From Strongylocentrotus droebachiensis (Eukaryota > Echinodermata > Echinoidea > Camarodonta > Strongylocentrotidae): a stretch of DNA of 64,000 nucleotides. Both the position numbers and the translations under genes were made by a program. Each line of letters begins with the position of its first letter. Positions within the stretch are counted from its first letter, which is position 1. The stretch lies in NCBI GenBank assembly GCA_035222895.1, contig JAVYIG010005388.1, forward strand, positions 1-64,000, written 5' to 3'. Below, piece after piece: positions 11,901 to 22,510 of this stretch. Below the pieces are notes generated by a model. That model was given only the letters and a program-made list of their open reading frames with translations. It was not told where the DNA came from and did not search any database.

Positions 11901-14900
11901 TGAAAATCGTTTTTTTCATTGAAACATGTAGTAAAGGAATTACCTGTCTACAAAAACCACTTTTTGTGTTTCCCTTGGCTGCTATAGACAGGTTTGACTG
12001 TACAATGTATAAGACTGGAGTAAATCGTGTGTGTAATTGGGTTTTTAAAGATGGGTATCAATCAGATAAAATTAATTACGTCTGGGACCAACCTTTAACG
12101 TCACCATTCGAAAGACATGACTCAAGTTCGAACCTAGGCCCAATCTAAGTCGGTTTGCAGACAGAAAGCTGACCATACCAGACATTTTTACGAGTATCAC
12201 GGAGCATACTACGGATTTCATGTACATAATCCTTTCAGATTCGGTATGTAATATAAAACAGAGTTTCATTGAAAGCAGGGAAAGCACTCCATGATCTTGA
12301 AGACATGGGCGAGTTAAAATCTTTTACTTTATGCACTTATTTATCACAAAACTGTGGGCTGTATAATACATTACTGGTCTTCCCATCCATCTTCTATTTA
12401 AATGTCAGGTATTGGACTCGGATATCTAGCTGACATCACCAATCGCAAACTCCTGCTTGCAGGGTGCTTAGCCTTCTGGAGTCTGATGACCTTTCTCACT
12501 GGGTTTGCTTCAGAATACTGGCATCTCGTCATTCTCAGATTCGGATTGGGTTTCGGGTAAGCAGATAGTTCAAAGGGGAGTCCATCTTGATATTGAGAGC
12601 CCTAAAAATATACAAGGGCCCCATTTCACAAAACTTGTCAGCAGTGACAAATGACAGCTTTTGTTATAAGCTAGTGTAATATTTGCTTCTGATTGGTTAT
12701 CAGCAGATTTTTCACTGATTTTTGTCATTTGTCATTGAAAAAAGGCTTTTCGAAACGGGTCCTAGAGTAGAAAGTGCAAAAATGTCAGCATATACTGCAT
12801 CCATCTTTCTTGCATGGCCAAATTGTGTGTGATGCCAGGAACTTTAAAAAGGAATATATGCCTTAACATGCTTCAATCAGCAACATGTTTAGAGATTCAA
12901 AATAATTATGTCCGATCAAAATTAGCTATCTTATTTTTGTTGTTGATTAAGTTCTTATACATAGATATTGCTATTAGAGACATTACATTGTACGTTATTG
13001 TTGCCAATTTGAATAACAACTTGTGACCAATTTAGCTCTTGAAATAAATCCTGTCCTGAAAGGGTTTTTTAATGTGTCATCCTCCTTGTAAAAAGTGAGA
13101 TTCTTGTAATGTACTGTGCACAAATAAATGCCTGTAAACCTTGGCAATAAACTGAATTTGAATTTGAAATTATTGTTCATTATATAAAAGAAATCTCCTT
13201 TTTTTTTCATAACAAAGAAGTATACAATGGCAAATAGGCATTAAGTGATAAAACAATAGAAGGAAATATAAAATTGGTTTTAAGGAAGTTTTGACCATTG
13301 TTTATCAGAATAAAAATACAGGAAAAGGAAATTCATCTCATTAACTCATATCTTAATGCCTTCCTATAATGTGTGAAAAAAGAAAATATAATTTATGTTT
13401 GATTCAGATCCCAGCGCCCCCCTAACATTATGGCCTCACTGTAGAATAATACATTCTTAAGCTGCAGCAGTATGTTATGTCATACAAGTCATTAGAAATT
13501 GCTCACCATTTTCTGTTGTATTTCCTTTTTATCCACTTGTAATACAGAGAGGCAGGTTGCACACCGTTTGCTTCCAGTCTCATCGCTGATTATTTTGCTG
13601 CGAATGTTCGAGGCATAGCCCTGGGAGGCTACAACATTGGTATCTATGCAGGCTACAGCTTGTCGTATGCTCTGGGAGATTTCATAACAGCAGCTAACAT
13701 AAATGGCCAGGTATGGACCGTACAATGATATACATGTGACTTAGTGTTTCAGCACCTTTGCTAGTTGCATAAACATGCATAATTATCTATTGTTAAAGAT
13801 AAAGTTGAGTTCTGGTCATGCGATTGCGTTGTGAAAGAAACGGTGTGGAATTGATCAGATAAGGTTGATCATCTAGCATATAAGTATTGTTGTGTACTGC
13901 AAGGTTCTGGAATCATCAAAATGATAAGAAATTTGGCCCAGTCTTGGTAAAGATACAAGCACTGTACACAGAAGGATGTTTATTGGACTACGCATACATG
14001 CGCGACACATGCGTTATATCTACCAGGTCCAAATAGATATAATAATTTACCAAACATATCAATTAGTAGGTGGTTTCTCGGCAAAATTTGTATGATCACG
14101 TATTAGTCAAATCATATTCTTTCACATGATTGGTAATAAGAGCTTCCATTTCATTTTTCGAAATTGGTCTTTACCTTTAAGCACGTATAACATTATCACG
14201 GTAGAGCCTATAGAACGGATACTGCAGCACATTGAAAACGGACAAAAACAGACGGGCGGTTTTGGGTGGGTCAGTGAGTAAAAGGAGGGGCAGTTTAGTT
14301 GCTAAAGGGTTAATCAAATTCTCTTTTTATGATCTGCAAGGCTGACATTGAGTGTTGTAAGACTTGTAATATTACAATTGTCTCTCTTTTTTTTATTGTT
14401 CAGGGATGGCGTTGGGTCTTCTGGATTGCCGGTGTGCCAGGTTTCCTTGTCGCTGCCCTCATAGCCTTCACCGTGAAAGAGCCGATGAGAACGAGAAACG
14501 CATCGCTGCAGGAGAGATCAGAGTCCTACGAGGTCAGCGGTCTGCAGAAGCTAAAGATGGTGATGGCTTGCTTCTGTAGTCCCTCCCTACTGATTCTGTG
14601 TCTTGCTGGATCCATCCGAAATGGAGGTCAGTAGAGTAGTGTCTGTAATGGTCGTTTGGTTTGTTTCTGATTGTTTTTGTGGGTTCTAAGTGACAGAAAT
14701 TTAACAGGTTATAATCAACGTCTAATCATAGTGTCGGAGTGTGATGTTGTTGACTTCAGGGGGTGCTCTTGTAGCATGCGATAAGTTACAGTGTCCATGG
14801 ATTTTAATTTTAATTTTAATATATAAATATTATAATTATTAAAATGTATATTGTGAACTTAGGAAGTGAATAATTGCGGTTACGATAATTGTTGAAGGGA

Positions 14901-17900
14901 AATATGAAAGGAAACATGTAAACTAATTGAAAATCTGATGATAGATTAAGTTAAAATCCTAAAGTGTTTGGAAAATGGCACTGGGTGCTTGCTTTTATTT
15001 TAGATGATCAGTGTCATTTTTGAAGATTTCACCTTCCCCTTTATTTATTTATAGATAAAGTTGAGTTATGGTCATGAGGTAGCATTGTGAAAGAACGTTG
15101 TGGAATCGATCAGAAAGGCTTGATCATCTAGCATATAAGTATTGGTGTGTGCTTCAAGGTTCTAGAATCATCAAAATGATAAGAAATTTGGCCCAGTCAT
15201 GGTAAAATTACAAGCACTGTTCACAGAAATATGTATATGGGACTACACGAACATGCATGTGACATACAAATCTGTCCCGATTTTTATGCTGTTACATACA
15301 TGCCATATTTAAAATATAAAGGTATTTGAAGAGCCATGCTTTTCAGGGAACATTTTTTATCTGATGTTCTTCCACACTTGCATAATAACAATGATAACGC
15401 TCACAAATTATTTTTCGCCTCTTCCCAGAACTCAACCTTCTCTTTAAAACATAATGATATTGAGAGATAACTTTTTGATAAAACTAAACAAATATTTTGG
15501 CAGAAGTGTAAATTGATATACAATTAGGATAACATTAGCTTTCTGACCTTCGATGTCTGTATATTTTGTTGATATAGGATTTACCTTATCATCCGATATA
15601 CAATGGGTAGTCATAACAAGGACCCTAGGACCATGAGAATAACCTTGATATATCAACAATCGTGTAGTGTATTGATACAAAAACAAAAGAGTTTAAAGGT
15701 AATACAAAGTTTTGGGAAATTTCGAAATTTGGGTGGATAGTGATTCTTTACAATTTTGATATATTTGGATGCCCCTGTGGATGTGTTATAAGCACTGAAA
15801 AATTTAGCCCCTAAAACACTTCTGTTTTCGAGAAAAATTGAATATAAAAATTTACCGGTGCTACCGGTAAATTTTGATAAATTTCAAATCCCGCGTACGG
15901 CCGTACAATGATAGCTGCGACCATGAAATTCTCAGAATAAGTAGTTGTGATATATAATTTCCAAATTTTCGATTTTAGTCAAGAACCATTGTTTTATAGC
16001 TTCATTAATATCTTGGCCTTAAGAGGGAGCTATACAACACAAAGAGTTTATTATTTACAATTGCATAACTTTAGACTCGATTTCAACCGCGACAACGATC
16101 ACTGAATACTGTAGCATCGCATATGCTTACAATATGTTCATTTGGACCAAATTCATGACCCCATACCAAAACTTTGTATTACCTTTAAGAGTTTGTACAT
16201 CAACAACATTAGCTTGTTATCAGATCAGCAAGGATGCCAGTTAGAATCGATCTGAGGGCCTGAAAATCACCTAGAATGAGCTATTTTGTACACAAAAAAG
16301 CATAAATAATGGCCTGAAAATAAATCACCAGGGCCTGAATTCAGGCTTTTGTTTGAAAACTGGCATTCCTGATAAAGAGTTGCACTTATTCAAATCGATC
16401 GCAAGTCCTCCAATCGATCACAAGTTTACAGTCTCCTATCTTTTATGTACATAGTTGCAATTGATTTAAATTGCAAATAAGTTGCGATTAATCGCAACTG
16501 TTTACAATTACAAGACAGGGCCCAGAGCTGTCATTTCTTAGCAAGGGGCAAGAGCCTCCCTATTTGGTAGATCTTAATAATAATAATTCTGCTTTTATAT
16601 AGCGCTTAATACATCTATGATGTCTCTAAGCGCTTTACAGATATACTATTACCCTGGTCATTGAATTCGCCCGCACACACTATGTGCACAATCTGCACTC
16701 CTTGGGGAGCGTTCCAGCCAGGCGTTACTTGGCGCTCAAAAACCGTTTGACCAACAATGACAGTCGCATCCTACCGGGTACCCATTTTAATACCTGGGTG
16801 GAGAGTAGCAAGTGCAGGTAAAATATCTTGCCAAAGGATATTAGTGCCGTGTCGTGATTCGAACCCTCGACCTTCGCATCACCAGTCATGCGCCTTAAAC
16901 CACTCGACCAGGACACTTTCATGTTTCCTAAAACACTGTTATTTCTGTTATTTCTTTCAGCTGGCTATGTGTGGGGTTATAACACCCAGCTGTACTTCAC
17001 AACATACTACCCGGAGGTCAGCACTGGACAGTGGCTGTCCTGGATTCCGTTGGTAGGGGGCAGCATTGCGGTAGTATTTGGAGGATTTATCTCCGATAGA
17101 TTGGTCAAATGGGGACCGTATGCCAGGATATGGGTGTTGATTGCAAGTCTGGTAAGTTAACTGTCATGAATCAAAGGGACTTTAGTGTCATTTAGTGAAT
17201 TACATTTAAATTTGGACGGCTAGGTAGTTATAGAAGGGAACTGTTCCATTCCAAATTTTAAGGTAACAATGAATCATGATTAGTCATTTTGGTGAAGTAG
17301 TTGATCAGTCAAGAAGAACTAAACACAGTTCAGATATTACATTGCATAAATATTTCTCCTCATGACCTTCAAACCCGAAAAGTTGTTACTTCATTTGTTC
17401 TTCTTTAAGACCCATGTTCTTAAAGTCGTCTAAAGTGTCGGGAGCCCCAAAATTTTGATGGCAAAATTTCACTTAAATTGTATTATAATGCGAAAGAGGA
17501 TGTCATTTAAGACATATTTCTGAAAGGATTCCAAAACAAATGTGTTTGAATTTGAATATTGATGAAATAATACAAATTTAGTTTTTCTGCATACAACAGA
17601 AAGCTAAACTATGTATTCTTTTATCAATATTTGTCTTCAGACACATTTTCTGAGGGGAACTTGAATCTTTGCCAAAATGTGTCTTAAATGACATCTTCTT
17701 TCACATTGTGATAAAATCTAAGTGAAATTTCGCCATCAAATTTGGGGCGAATTTGGGGCTCCCAACACTTCAGAGGGGCTTTAACCATAAGCCTTTAAAA
17801 TGATGATTGGTGTATCCTTTATATGAATACTCAATGTAGCCTCACTTTCAGATTTGAACACCTTCTTTTGTCTTGTTTTAACCATGTGATCAGACACTAG

Positions 17901-20416
17901 CCGCTCCATTTGCGGCTGGGACTCTGTTCTTCGAGCCGCCGTGGGCTTTTGTGTTCCAGATCCCTACCTATATCATAGGTAAGTACGGATATGCTTTATG
18001 CGTTTCAGCTCCCACATAGTCTACATGTACAGACTCTAATATGACATTTCAACACAATTCCATAAAGGTCTTGAGCAGAGCCTAGCTCTGTCGGTCTCCG
18101 GCTGTGTCAGGGAGCAGCTTAAGTACAGAGTCTATGGGGTGCAGTAGACTGTAAAGTCTGCTTAGTCTTTTAGTTCAGACACTCTGGTACGTACTACGAC
18201 TGACAAGGGTCTGTGCGTGCAAACTACACCCACCTATAGTAAAATGATGAACTGAATCTATATGTAGTACAATACACATCTCTAAATACTTACAATGGTA
18301 TCGCCTCAGCCATTGTCCATTCACTTCTATAATGCGTGCACCATCTCCACTCCTTGGGGAGTATTCCTACCACATCCTCATTTCTCATATGGGTAGTAGA
18401 GCAGTAAACAGATCAATGTCGTGCCAAAGACCATGAAAGCCATGTCGAGGCTTGAACCCACGACCTATGGAACTTCAGCTAATCGGTCAAACCATTTGAC
18501 TATGCCACAGTCTGTTACTTTCCAGGAATAACAACTTGCTTGGTGTGTTTGTTTCATCACATGACATAGTTTTTCTGGGCTTTTACAATTTTGAGATTTT
18601 CAAAAGTTGTTACAGTTTTATAGAAGAGGCAATGTATCAATTACTGTCAGATTCATTTCGTATTTTTTTGTTCAAAATAAAGAAAACTTTATGAGATGAA
18701 CTTAATCAGTGGACATATTAGATAGTAGATACTTAATTAAATGAAATTTTGCAATGGAAAATTGTATTTATTTTCAATCTTTCATGACATCTGTAAGATA
18801 TTAGATTATATCTAACTTCAAAATGTTGTTCCTGTGTGAAATGATGATAATAATGATAATAATAACTGTCACTTATGTAGCGCATAATCAATTAAAACTT
18901 GACTGTCTTTTACCTCTGTGCAGGGGAAATGTGGGTCAGTGTAACCTTGGCTGTGGTGATAGAGCTGGTCCCGTCGAACATCAGAACAACGGCCATCGCT
19001 TACTACTTCTTCATCATCAGCAACATTGGGGGCAACATGCCCCTTCTTGTACCCCCTATCGAGCAAGCTCTCGGCCTCCGTGGTGCTCTATACATTCTCT
19101 ATCCCGGATGCTACTTATTGGGGTAAGTATTATGGAAGCATTTTCATTTCATTTCATTTTGTTTATTTCCATTTCCAACAAAATAAAATAACATACATGT
19201 GATTGCATTGTACATAGTAAAACAATGAAACTTAACAATATATTTATAATTATAAGTATATGGAAGCATTTTCATTTCATTTCATTTTGTTTATTTCCAT
19301 TTCCAACAAAATAAAATATAGTACATGGGATTGTATTGTACAAAGTAAAACAATGAAACTTTACATTATATTTGTAATTAGTCCACAGTGTACAACAGGC
19401 ATATAAAACAGGTTGGTCATGGAGGGGACTGCTGAAAAGCTGGGCTTGTAGATTGCAGCCCCCCATAACTTACAGTTGCAAAAATAGTATATCAATAATA
19501 AGGGAACGCACAAATACATAAACAGGGTAGACATAATATAAAAGGAGTGAAAGGGACAGGGAAAGAAGGAGATAAGGAACGAGAGAGGGTAGGACTCTTA
19601 CCTATAACACTCACAACAAAACATGGACAGACCGGACAACGGATGGCAGTACAAAATGAATGAAAATTTAAAAGATTATTTTATTGAGTGATATAAATTT
19701 AATGAGAAAGCTGATTTGATTGGTTGCTTATTCGTTTTTGTTGCTCAATTTTTTTTTCTCCATTCACTCATAAATCATAATCAAAATTTAAATTGAAGAA
19801 TTTGATTTAAAAATTGCTTCATGATGTTTATTATACTGATGTTGGTAAGTTACATGATGGTATTTACAGACACTGCAAATTTTTAATGTGAATATTGATC
19901 TTTCTTTTGCCTCCTCTTCAGAGCTGCCATATTAGCAAGCTCAAAGTTTGTTGTGAAAATGATTTACTTGTGAAAGATCTCTTTGGGCAGAGCTGCTTAG
20001 TTTCTTGCCTGTGATGTTATAATGTAAATAAAAGAATGAATCAGGAGAGCTTAGGTATTTGTTTCTAGTTCATCATGACTGTGCCGTGGACCAGTGATGG
20101 CCTGGTGGTAGAGTCGCTGCCCGGCAAGCAGTAGATGCAGTTCAAATCCCGCAGTTTCCAAGATTTTTTCTGACTTGTTTTCAATTATAGATCGATCCAT
20201 CGATCTTTATTTACTGGGTGTAAGCCAAAAATATGTTTAAAAATTTTAAATAAATCTTGTTGTTCATTGTTGTTTTAACTTTTCAGAGCTGCCATATTTG
20301 CTATCTCTATATTCGTTGTGAAGAGGGATATCCGTCGCAAGGAAGAACTGGACGTCCCTGATTCGAGTCCTCTCCTAGCTGATGATGTGAGACAAGAAGA
20401 TTCAAAGGTGGATTAA
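8671..20416 (+). CDS. Major facilitator superfamily transporter, spinster-like (9 coding exons)
   Basis: Exons 8671-8903, 9367-9485, 12409-12556, 13548-13710, 14404-14626, 16961-17151, 17894-17978, 18924-19122 and 20287-20416 join in frame across GT..AG introns into 496 aa. Features seen: TM1 with NQLDRY near residue 30; a loop (about 40-100) with four cysteines (55, 70, 79, 91) and three N-glycosylation sequons (60, 73, 86), so it faces outside or the lumen; MFS motif A, GYLADITNRK, at 122-131; RFGLGFGEAG at 161-170, as in spinster proteins; about 12 hydrophobic segments in all. The tail has D479-SSP-LL, a fit to the lysosomal (D/E)xxxL(L/I) signal. Spinster relatives export lysosomal lipids or sphingosine-1-phosphate. 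The substrate here is unknown, and the cysteine-rich loop is unlike typical spinsters. An alternative last exon lies at 19922-19973. The start ATG has a good context (CAGAATGG). Confidence 0.85.
9367..9485 (+). CDS. Transporter exon 2
   Basis: Completes the loop and encodes TM2 (QILAGPIFIVIYTFAG). Acceptor GATTGACAG, donor GCAG/GTTGGT. The last ~50 bases and the following intron are repeated three more times downstream. Confidence 0.9.
9433..11010 (+). repeat. Tandem copies of the exon 2 end and its donor site (four units)
   Basis: A unit of about 250 bases begins with TACCAGATCTTAGCTGGACC of exon 2 and runs through the exon end into about 190 bases of intron. It occurs at about 9433, 10367, 10631 and 10880. 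Units 1 and 2 are separated by the element at 9683-10355, which was inserted later. After GCAG, unit 2 has GATGG (GT lost), unit 3 keeps GTTGG, and unit 4 has GGTGG. The copied units lack the front of exon 2 and an obvious acceptor, so they are exon relics. Confidence 0.85.
9683..10355. mobile_element. Inverted-repeat element with internal ~170-bp repeats and TGACCT arrays
   Basis: Ends carry ATGCCTCCGCCATAGAG (about 9719) and its near complement TTTGTAGCGGAGGCAT (to about 10355). A 22-base palindrome, TTTTGACTGCGCGCAGTCAA plus AA, sits just outside the left motif. Three internal units repeat AATGAGCCCTGTGACCTTTG, then a CACAAGCTATTT-type phrase. The last unit has four TGACCT half-sites in a row with 1-base spacing. 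GGACGGACGGAC precedes the right end. It lies inside transporter intron 2. Confidence 0.7.
11046..11593. mobile_element. Inverted-repeat DNA element, TA-flanked (Tc1/mariner-type site)
   Basis: Left end CCGTATTTGCCGGCG; right end complement CGCCGGCAAATACGG. TA lies on both sides (11044-11045 and 11594-11595). A second shared block, AAGGCCGCACC, lies inside each end. The interior has a T-run at about 11488-11510. No transposase frame. Confidence 0.75.
11594..11650 (+). repeat. SINE or LINE 3' end with (ATT)n
   Basis: GGCGCATTATAAATGTGAGC followed by TATTATTATTATTTATTATT. This has the same GCGC...TATAAA...(ATT)n shape as the retroposon tails elsewhere in the window. Confidence 0.45.
11862..12000. 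mobile_element. 139-bp mariner-like MITE
   Basis: Ends CAGTCAAACCTG...CAGGTTTGACTG with TA on both sides. The interior contains GTTTCCCTTGAAAATCG. A second copy in the opposite orientation is at 31777-31935. Confidence 0.85.
12409..12556 (+). CDS. Transporter exon 3
   Basis: Encodes MFS motif A (GYLADITNRK), TM3 and TM4 up to RFGLGF. Acceptor AATGTCAG, donor GG/GTAAGC. Phases match exons 2 and 4. Confidence 0.9.
12616..12770. repeat. Short inverted-repeat element (GGGCCCATTTCACAAA type)
   Basis: GGGCCCCATTTCACAAAACTTG at the left and GGCTTTTCGAAACGGGTCC at the right are imperfect inverted repeats around TGACAAATGACA blocks. Confidence 0.5.
12771..13085. repeat. Dispersed repeat, first copy
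   Basis: Shares several blocks in the same order with 21600-21985: CATACTGCATCCA, GATGCCAG, AGAGATTCAAAAT, GAGACATTACATT, ATTGTTGCCAATTTGAA and AAATCCTGTC. Not coding. Confidence 0.7.
13548..13710 (+). CDS. Transporter exon 4
   Basis: Encodes the spinster-like EAGCTPFASSLIADYF stretch and the next two membrane segments. Acceptor AATACAG, donor CAG/GTATGG. Confidence 0.9.
13797..14176. mobile_element. TTAA-flanked MITE, chimeric type A/B
   Basis: TTAA on both sides (13793-13796, 14177-14180). The left end, AGATAAAGTTGAGTTCTGG, is type A. The right end is type B (complement of AGGTAAAGACCAATTTCG). The left half matches 15053-15443 and the right half matches the left half of 41847-42213 in reverse, so this copy joins two subfamilies. 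Confidence 0.8.
14404..14626 (+). CDS. Transporter exon 5
   Basis: Encodes GWRWVFWIAGVPG, TM6 and the central cytoplasmic loop, then the start of TM7. Acceptor after a T-rich tract (TTTATTGTTCAG), donor GGAG/GTCAGT. Confidence 0.9.
15053..15443. mobile_element. MITE, type A
   Basis: Left end AGATAAAGTTGAGTTATGG; right end complement of AGAGAAGGTTGAGTTCTGG. TTAA is intact on the right only. Shares the core AATCATCAAAATGATAAGAA with copies at 13797, 28696 and 41847. Confidence 0.75.
15697..16184. mobile_element. TTAA-flanked MITE, family with AGGTAATACAAAG ends
   Basis: Ends AGGTAATACAAAGTTTT and its complement, with TTAA on both sides. A 502-bp sister in the opposite orientation is at 40763-41264. 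The interior has a CCGGTGCTACCGGTAAATTT inverted motif. No coding capacity. Confidence 0.85.
16228..16374. mobile_element. ~145-bp MITE with GGATGCCAGTT ends
   Basis: AGGATGCCAGTTAGA at the left and AAAACTGGCATTCCT at the right. The core GGGCCTGAAAATCACCTAGA is shared with the copy at 24955-25093. Confidence 0.75.
16577..16917 (-). mobile_element. tRNA-derived SINE, family S1
   Basis: On the minus strand the 5' end (about 16917-16850) reads GTCGAGTGGTTTAAGGCGCA ... GGTCGAGGGTTCGAATC, which fits a tRNA A box and B box of Ser/Leu type. The middle holds GGGTACCCGGTAGGATGCGA. The 3' end reads AAAGCGCTTAGAGAC ... TTAAGCGCTATATAAAAGC, then a TTATTATT tail. A second copy is at 40497-41345. The last ~60 bases match the 3' tail of the LINE at 27525-28560. 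Confidence 0.8.
16961..17151 (+). CDS. Transporter exon 6
   Basis: Encodes AGYVWGYNTQLYFTTYYPEV and the TM8 region (IPLVGGSIAVVFGG) with the second motif A-like loop, ISDRLVKWG. Acceptor TTTCTTTCAG, donor CTG/GTAAGT. Confidence 0.9.
17424..17780. mobile_element. TTAA-flanked MITE, family C
   Basis: Ends run TTAA-AGTCGTCTAAAGTGT and complement TTAA-AGCCCCTCTGAAGTGT, followed inside by GGGAGCCCC and TGGCAAAATTTCACTTAA. A sister copy is at 45556-45910. Confidence 0.8.
17894..17978 (+). CDS. Transporter exon 7
   Basis: Short exon encoding TLAAPFAAGTLFFEPPWAF and the following segment. Acceptor GTGATCAG, donor ATAG/GTAAGT. Confidence 0.9.
18260..18515 (-). mobile_element. SINE S1 relic
   Basis: Contains CACTCCTTGGGGAGTATTCC and, in reverse, a tRNA-like promoter (complement of GAGGCTTGAACCCACGACC). 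Diverged and lacking a clear tail. Confidence 0.5.
18924..19122 (+). CDS. Transporter exon 8
   Basis: Encodes GEMWVSVTLAVVIELVPSNI and two further membrane segments up to CYLLG. Donor GG/GTAAGT is shared by both last exons. Confidence 0.9.
19130..19560 (-). mobile_element. LINE 3' UTR fragment with tandem ~128-bp duplication
   Basis: TATGGAAGCATTTTCATTTC to ATTATAAG (19130-19257) is repeated at 19258-19385. On the minus strand this is a LINE-like 3' end with an (AAATG)n tail. It lies in the intron before the last exons. Confidence 0.55.
19922..19973 (+). CDS. Transporter alternative last exon 9a (short tail)
   Basis: The acceptor CCTCCTCTTCAG/AGCTGCC has the same phase as exon 9b. It encodes AAILASSKFVVKMIYL and a stop, giving a 470-aa protein. 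It is a clear duplicate of the start of exon 9b (AAIFAISIFVVK) but lacks the charged tail and dileucine signal. Its own AATAAA sits at about 20027, so it could be used by early polyadenylation. It could also be a decaying duplicate. Confidence 0.6.
20027..20032 (+). terminator. Candidate polyadenylation signal after exon 9a
   Basis: AATAAA, 54 bases after the 9a stop codon. Confidence 0.5.
20090..20165 (+). repeat. tRNA-like SINE fragment
   Basis: GGCCTGGTGGTAGAGTCGC resembles an A box and CAGTTCAAATCCC a B box, about 40 bases apart. It falls between the two alternative last exons. Too diverged for a functional tRNA. Confidence 0.45.
20287..20416 (+). CDS. Transporter last exon 9b (long tail with dileucine motif)
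   Basis: Acceptor AACTTTTCAG/AGCTGCC. Encodes the end of the last membrane segment, a basic KRDIRRK stretch, then DSSPLLADD and a stop. D-SSP-LL fits an AP-complex lysosomal sorting signal. Confidence 0.85.
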
Positions 20417-21590
20417 AACGAAATGTTCGAAAAAATTGTTTTTTCTTCACAATCAGTAAAATATTAATTATTTTTTAGTAAGCTTTCGCTTTCACTTGCT
20501 GCACTACAACCATCTTAAGATCTCTGTCATGGCTGACGCTGTTGCTGATGCAGTACGGTGACATTGTAGAATGAGATCGTGCGTTGAAGAAAGAGTACAT
20601 TGGTGTAAGTCTTTGCTCATGGATGTGCTGCTTTCGGTGCGTTTATGTTCATACTCCCTAATCCGCTGGGCAACGTTTCACGAAACAGTCATTAGTACCA
20701 GTTCGTTGACAACTCATTAAAAGGCGTGTATTACAATTAACCAGCGTTTCAATAGGCTGTTGGTGAACTTGTACTTATGACGGTTTCATGAAACAGTCCC
20801 CTGGCGGACGCGGTGCTTGATGATGTCTCTTCTTCGGTCTCTACCATATTGTCATCAGCAACGGTTTCAGCAATGGCGCCAGCTACGACATAGGTCTGAA
20901 GAAGCTTGCAGGGTGGCAAGTGATAGCTTACCAAACCAGTAATTTTACTTTAAAAAAGAAGAAAAGATTTTGTTTTTGTTTTGGACTGATTGTTAAAACA
21001 GAACAGTATCCCACTTTTTAATCACCTGCTCAGTGGATTGGAATGGTTTAGGGAGTTATTAACTCCTTGTATGCCAGACAAAATCTTGTTCTATGGGATT
21101 TGTGTGTACTGTCTGTTGAAAAAATGCCTCCTTGGGGCAGTATTGGTTAAAGACAACCATTGGTTGTGGTAATGTATTGTATTTGGAGAGGTAGTGACTT
21201 AATGTAATTCTTAAGCTGTGTTATATGCACTAGATGTGCTGTTTTGATAAGCAAAAATATATAAAAAGTAAGTAAATCACATTTACTGAAAAGCACAACA
21301 GTTATTAGACTACAGGCTTCATGTATGCTTGAATACAGTACTACTAACTTAATTTCCTTAACTTTCTTTTTCTCTTTATTCTGATATTCCACATTTTCTT
21401 CAGAAATTGTTTTACAGACATCTTATATTTGTAGTCTTGAACCTACATGTAAATTTTATTTGATTCTGTGAGAATCATTATACATCATCACTATAAATCA
21501 GGGTTCCCTTTAATCGATTATTCAGAGTGCTGCTTTGTGTCACTAATTAATGACCTTTTTGCAACAATTATTCCACATTTTTGGGGTTTG
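20417..21590. other. 3' flank of transporter; no gene recognised
   Basis: Probably includes the 3' UTR. No close AATAAA after the 9b stop was seen. CACGAAACAGTCATTAGTAC (from about 20676) and GGTTTCATGAAACAGTCCCC (to about 20802) frame a small inverted-repeat element. Confidence 0.4.
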
Positions 21591-21990
21591 GCTCAATAAC
21601 TTTTGATTCAGAGTCCTGCAAAATATGCCAGATGCACGGAGGAGAAAGAGCAAAAATTTCTGCACATACTGCATCCACTTTTGTCTCATGATTGTATTGC
21701 ATTTGATGCCAGAAATTAAAAAAAGGAAAATAAGCTTTAAAATCCTTAAATTGGCAACGTGTTGAGAGATTCAAAATCATCGTTTTTGGATCAATTTTGG
21801 GGAGGTAATTTTTCGAACTTTTTGACAACATTTTTTGCCGATGTATATTGTTGTCGGAGACATTACATTTGATCTTAACAATGTAGCAATAAAAGAAAAA
21901 ACAATTATTGTTGCCAATTTGAAGAATAAGGTGTGATCAATTTAGATCTACAACAAAATCCTGTCTTGAAAGTGTCAAGATGTTTTGATC
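21591..21990. repeat. Dispersed repeat, second copy
   Basis: Shares ordered blocks with 12771-13085, with extra sequence in the middle. Confidence 0.65.
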
Positions 21991-22289
21991 TTCATATAAG
22001 TAAATGTTATTTGTACACTGGCTCTGCAATACCTGCCGAACCGACTCCACACCGAATAAAAAACTGACCAATATTCGTCCATTCAGGAATATCAGGGTAA
22101 TGTAATTTGTTTCTTGGTCTTTTTTTCTGTTCTGCGGCTAGGTTGTAACCCTGATCAATGCTTTGAACTGTCTTCGGAATGGGTGTGGAGACACACATTT
22201 CATTGAGTACTTTTTTTTTTTTTTTTGTTATGCAATTTTGCAGTCTCTTGACCTCATTTTACATTATGACCAGTAAATATACCTCATTA

Positions 22290-22510
22290 AAACATATACA
22301 GGGTATACAGACTGCTGACGACGGATAGTCAACCTGTTCGAAACGTCGAGCCACTCCTATCACCCATCCTCTCCAACCGGCGATATAGTTCTCCTTAGAA
22401 CTATAAGCTAAGAAAGATAACCAACTCTTTTTCAAGACTACACCAACAGTCCTTTGCAGGACTACACACACTCGAGAAAGATTACCGAGTCCTTTTCAGG
22501 ACTTCCCAAT
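22290..22510 (+). other. Hammerhead-like core followed by small hairpins
   Basis: CTGACGA (fits CUGANGA) and, 18 bases later, GAAAC then GTC at about 22314-22348. Helix II between them is weak. Downstream are GTTCT-CCTT-AGAAC, AGTCCT-TTGC-AGGACT and AGTCC-TTTTC-AGGACT, three mini-hairpins at roughly 50-60-base spacing. Such strings occur in Penelope-like or retrozyme relics. Assignment is tentative. Confidence 0.35.

Noticed and set aside
16757-17056. Frame reading through SINE S1 into exon 6
   Set aside because: It is out of frame with the transporter. The exon is read in the other frame from the acceptor at 16960.
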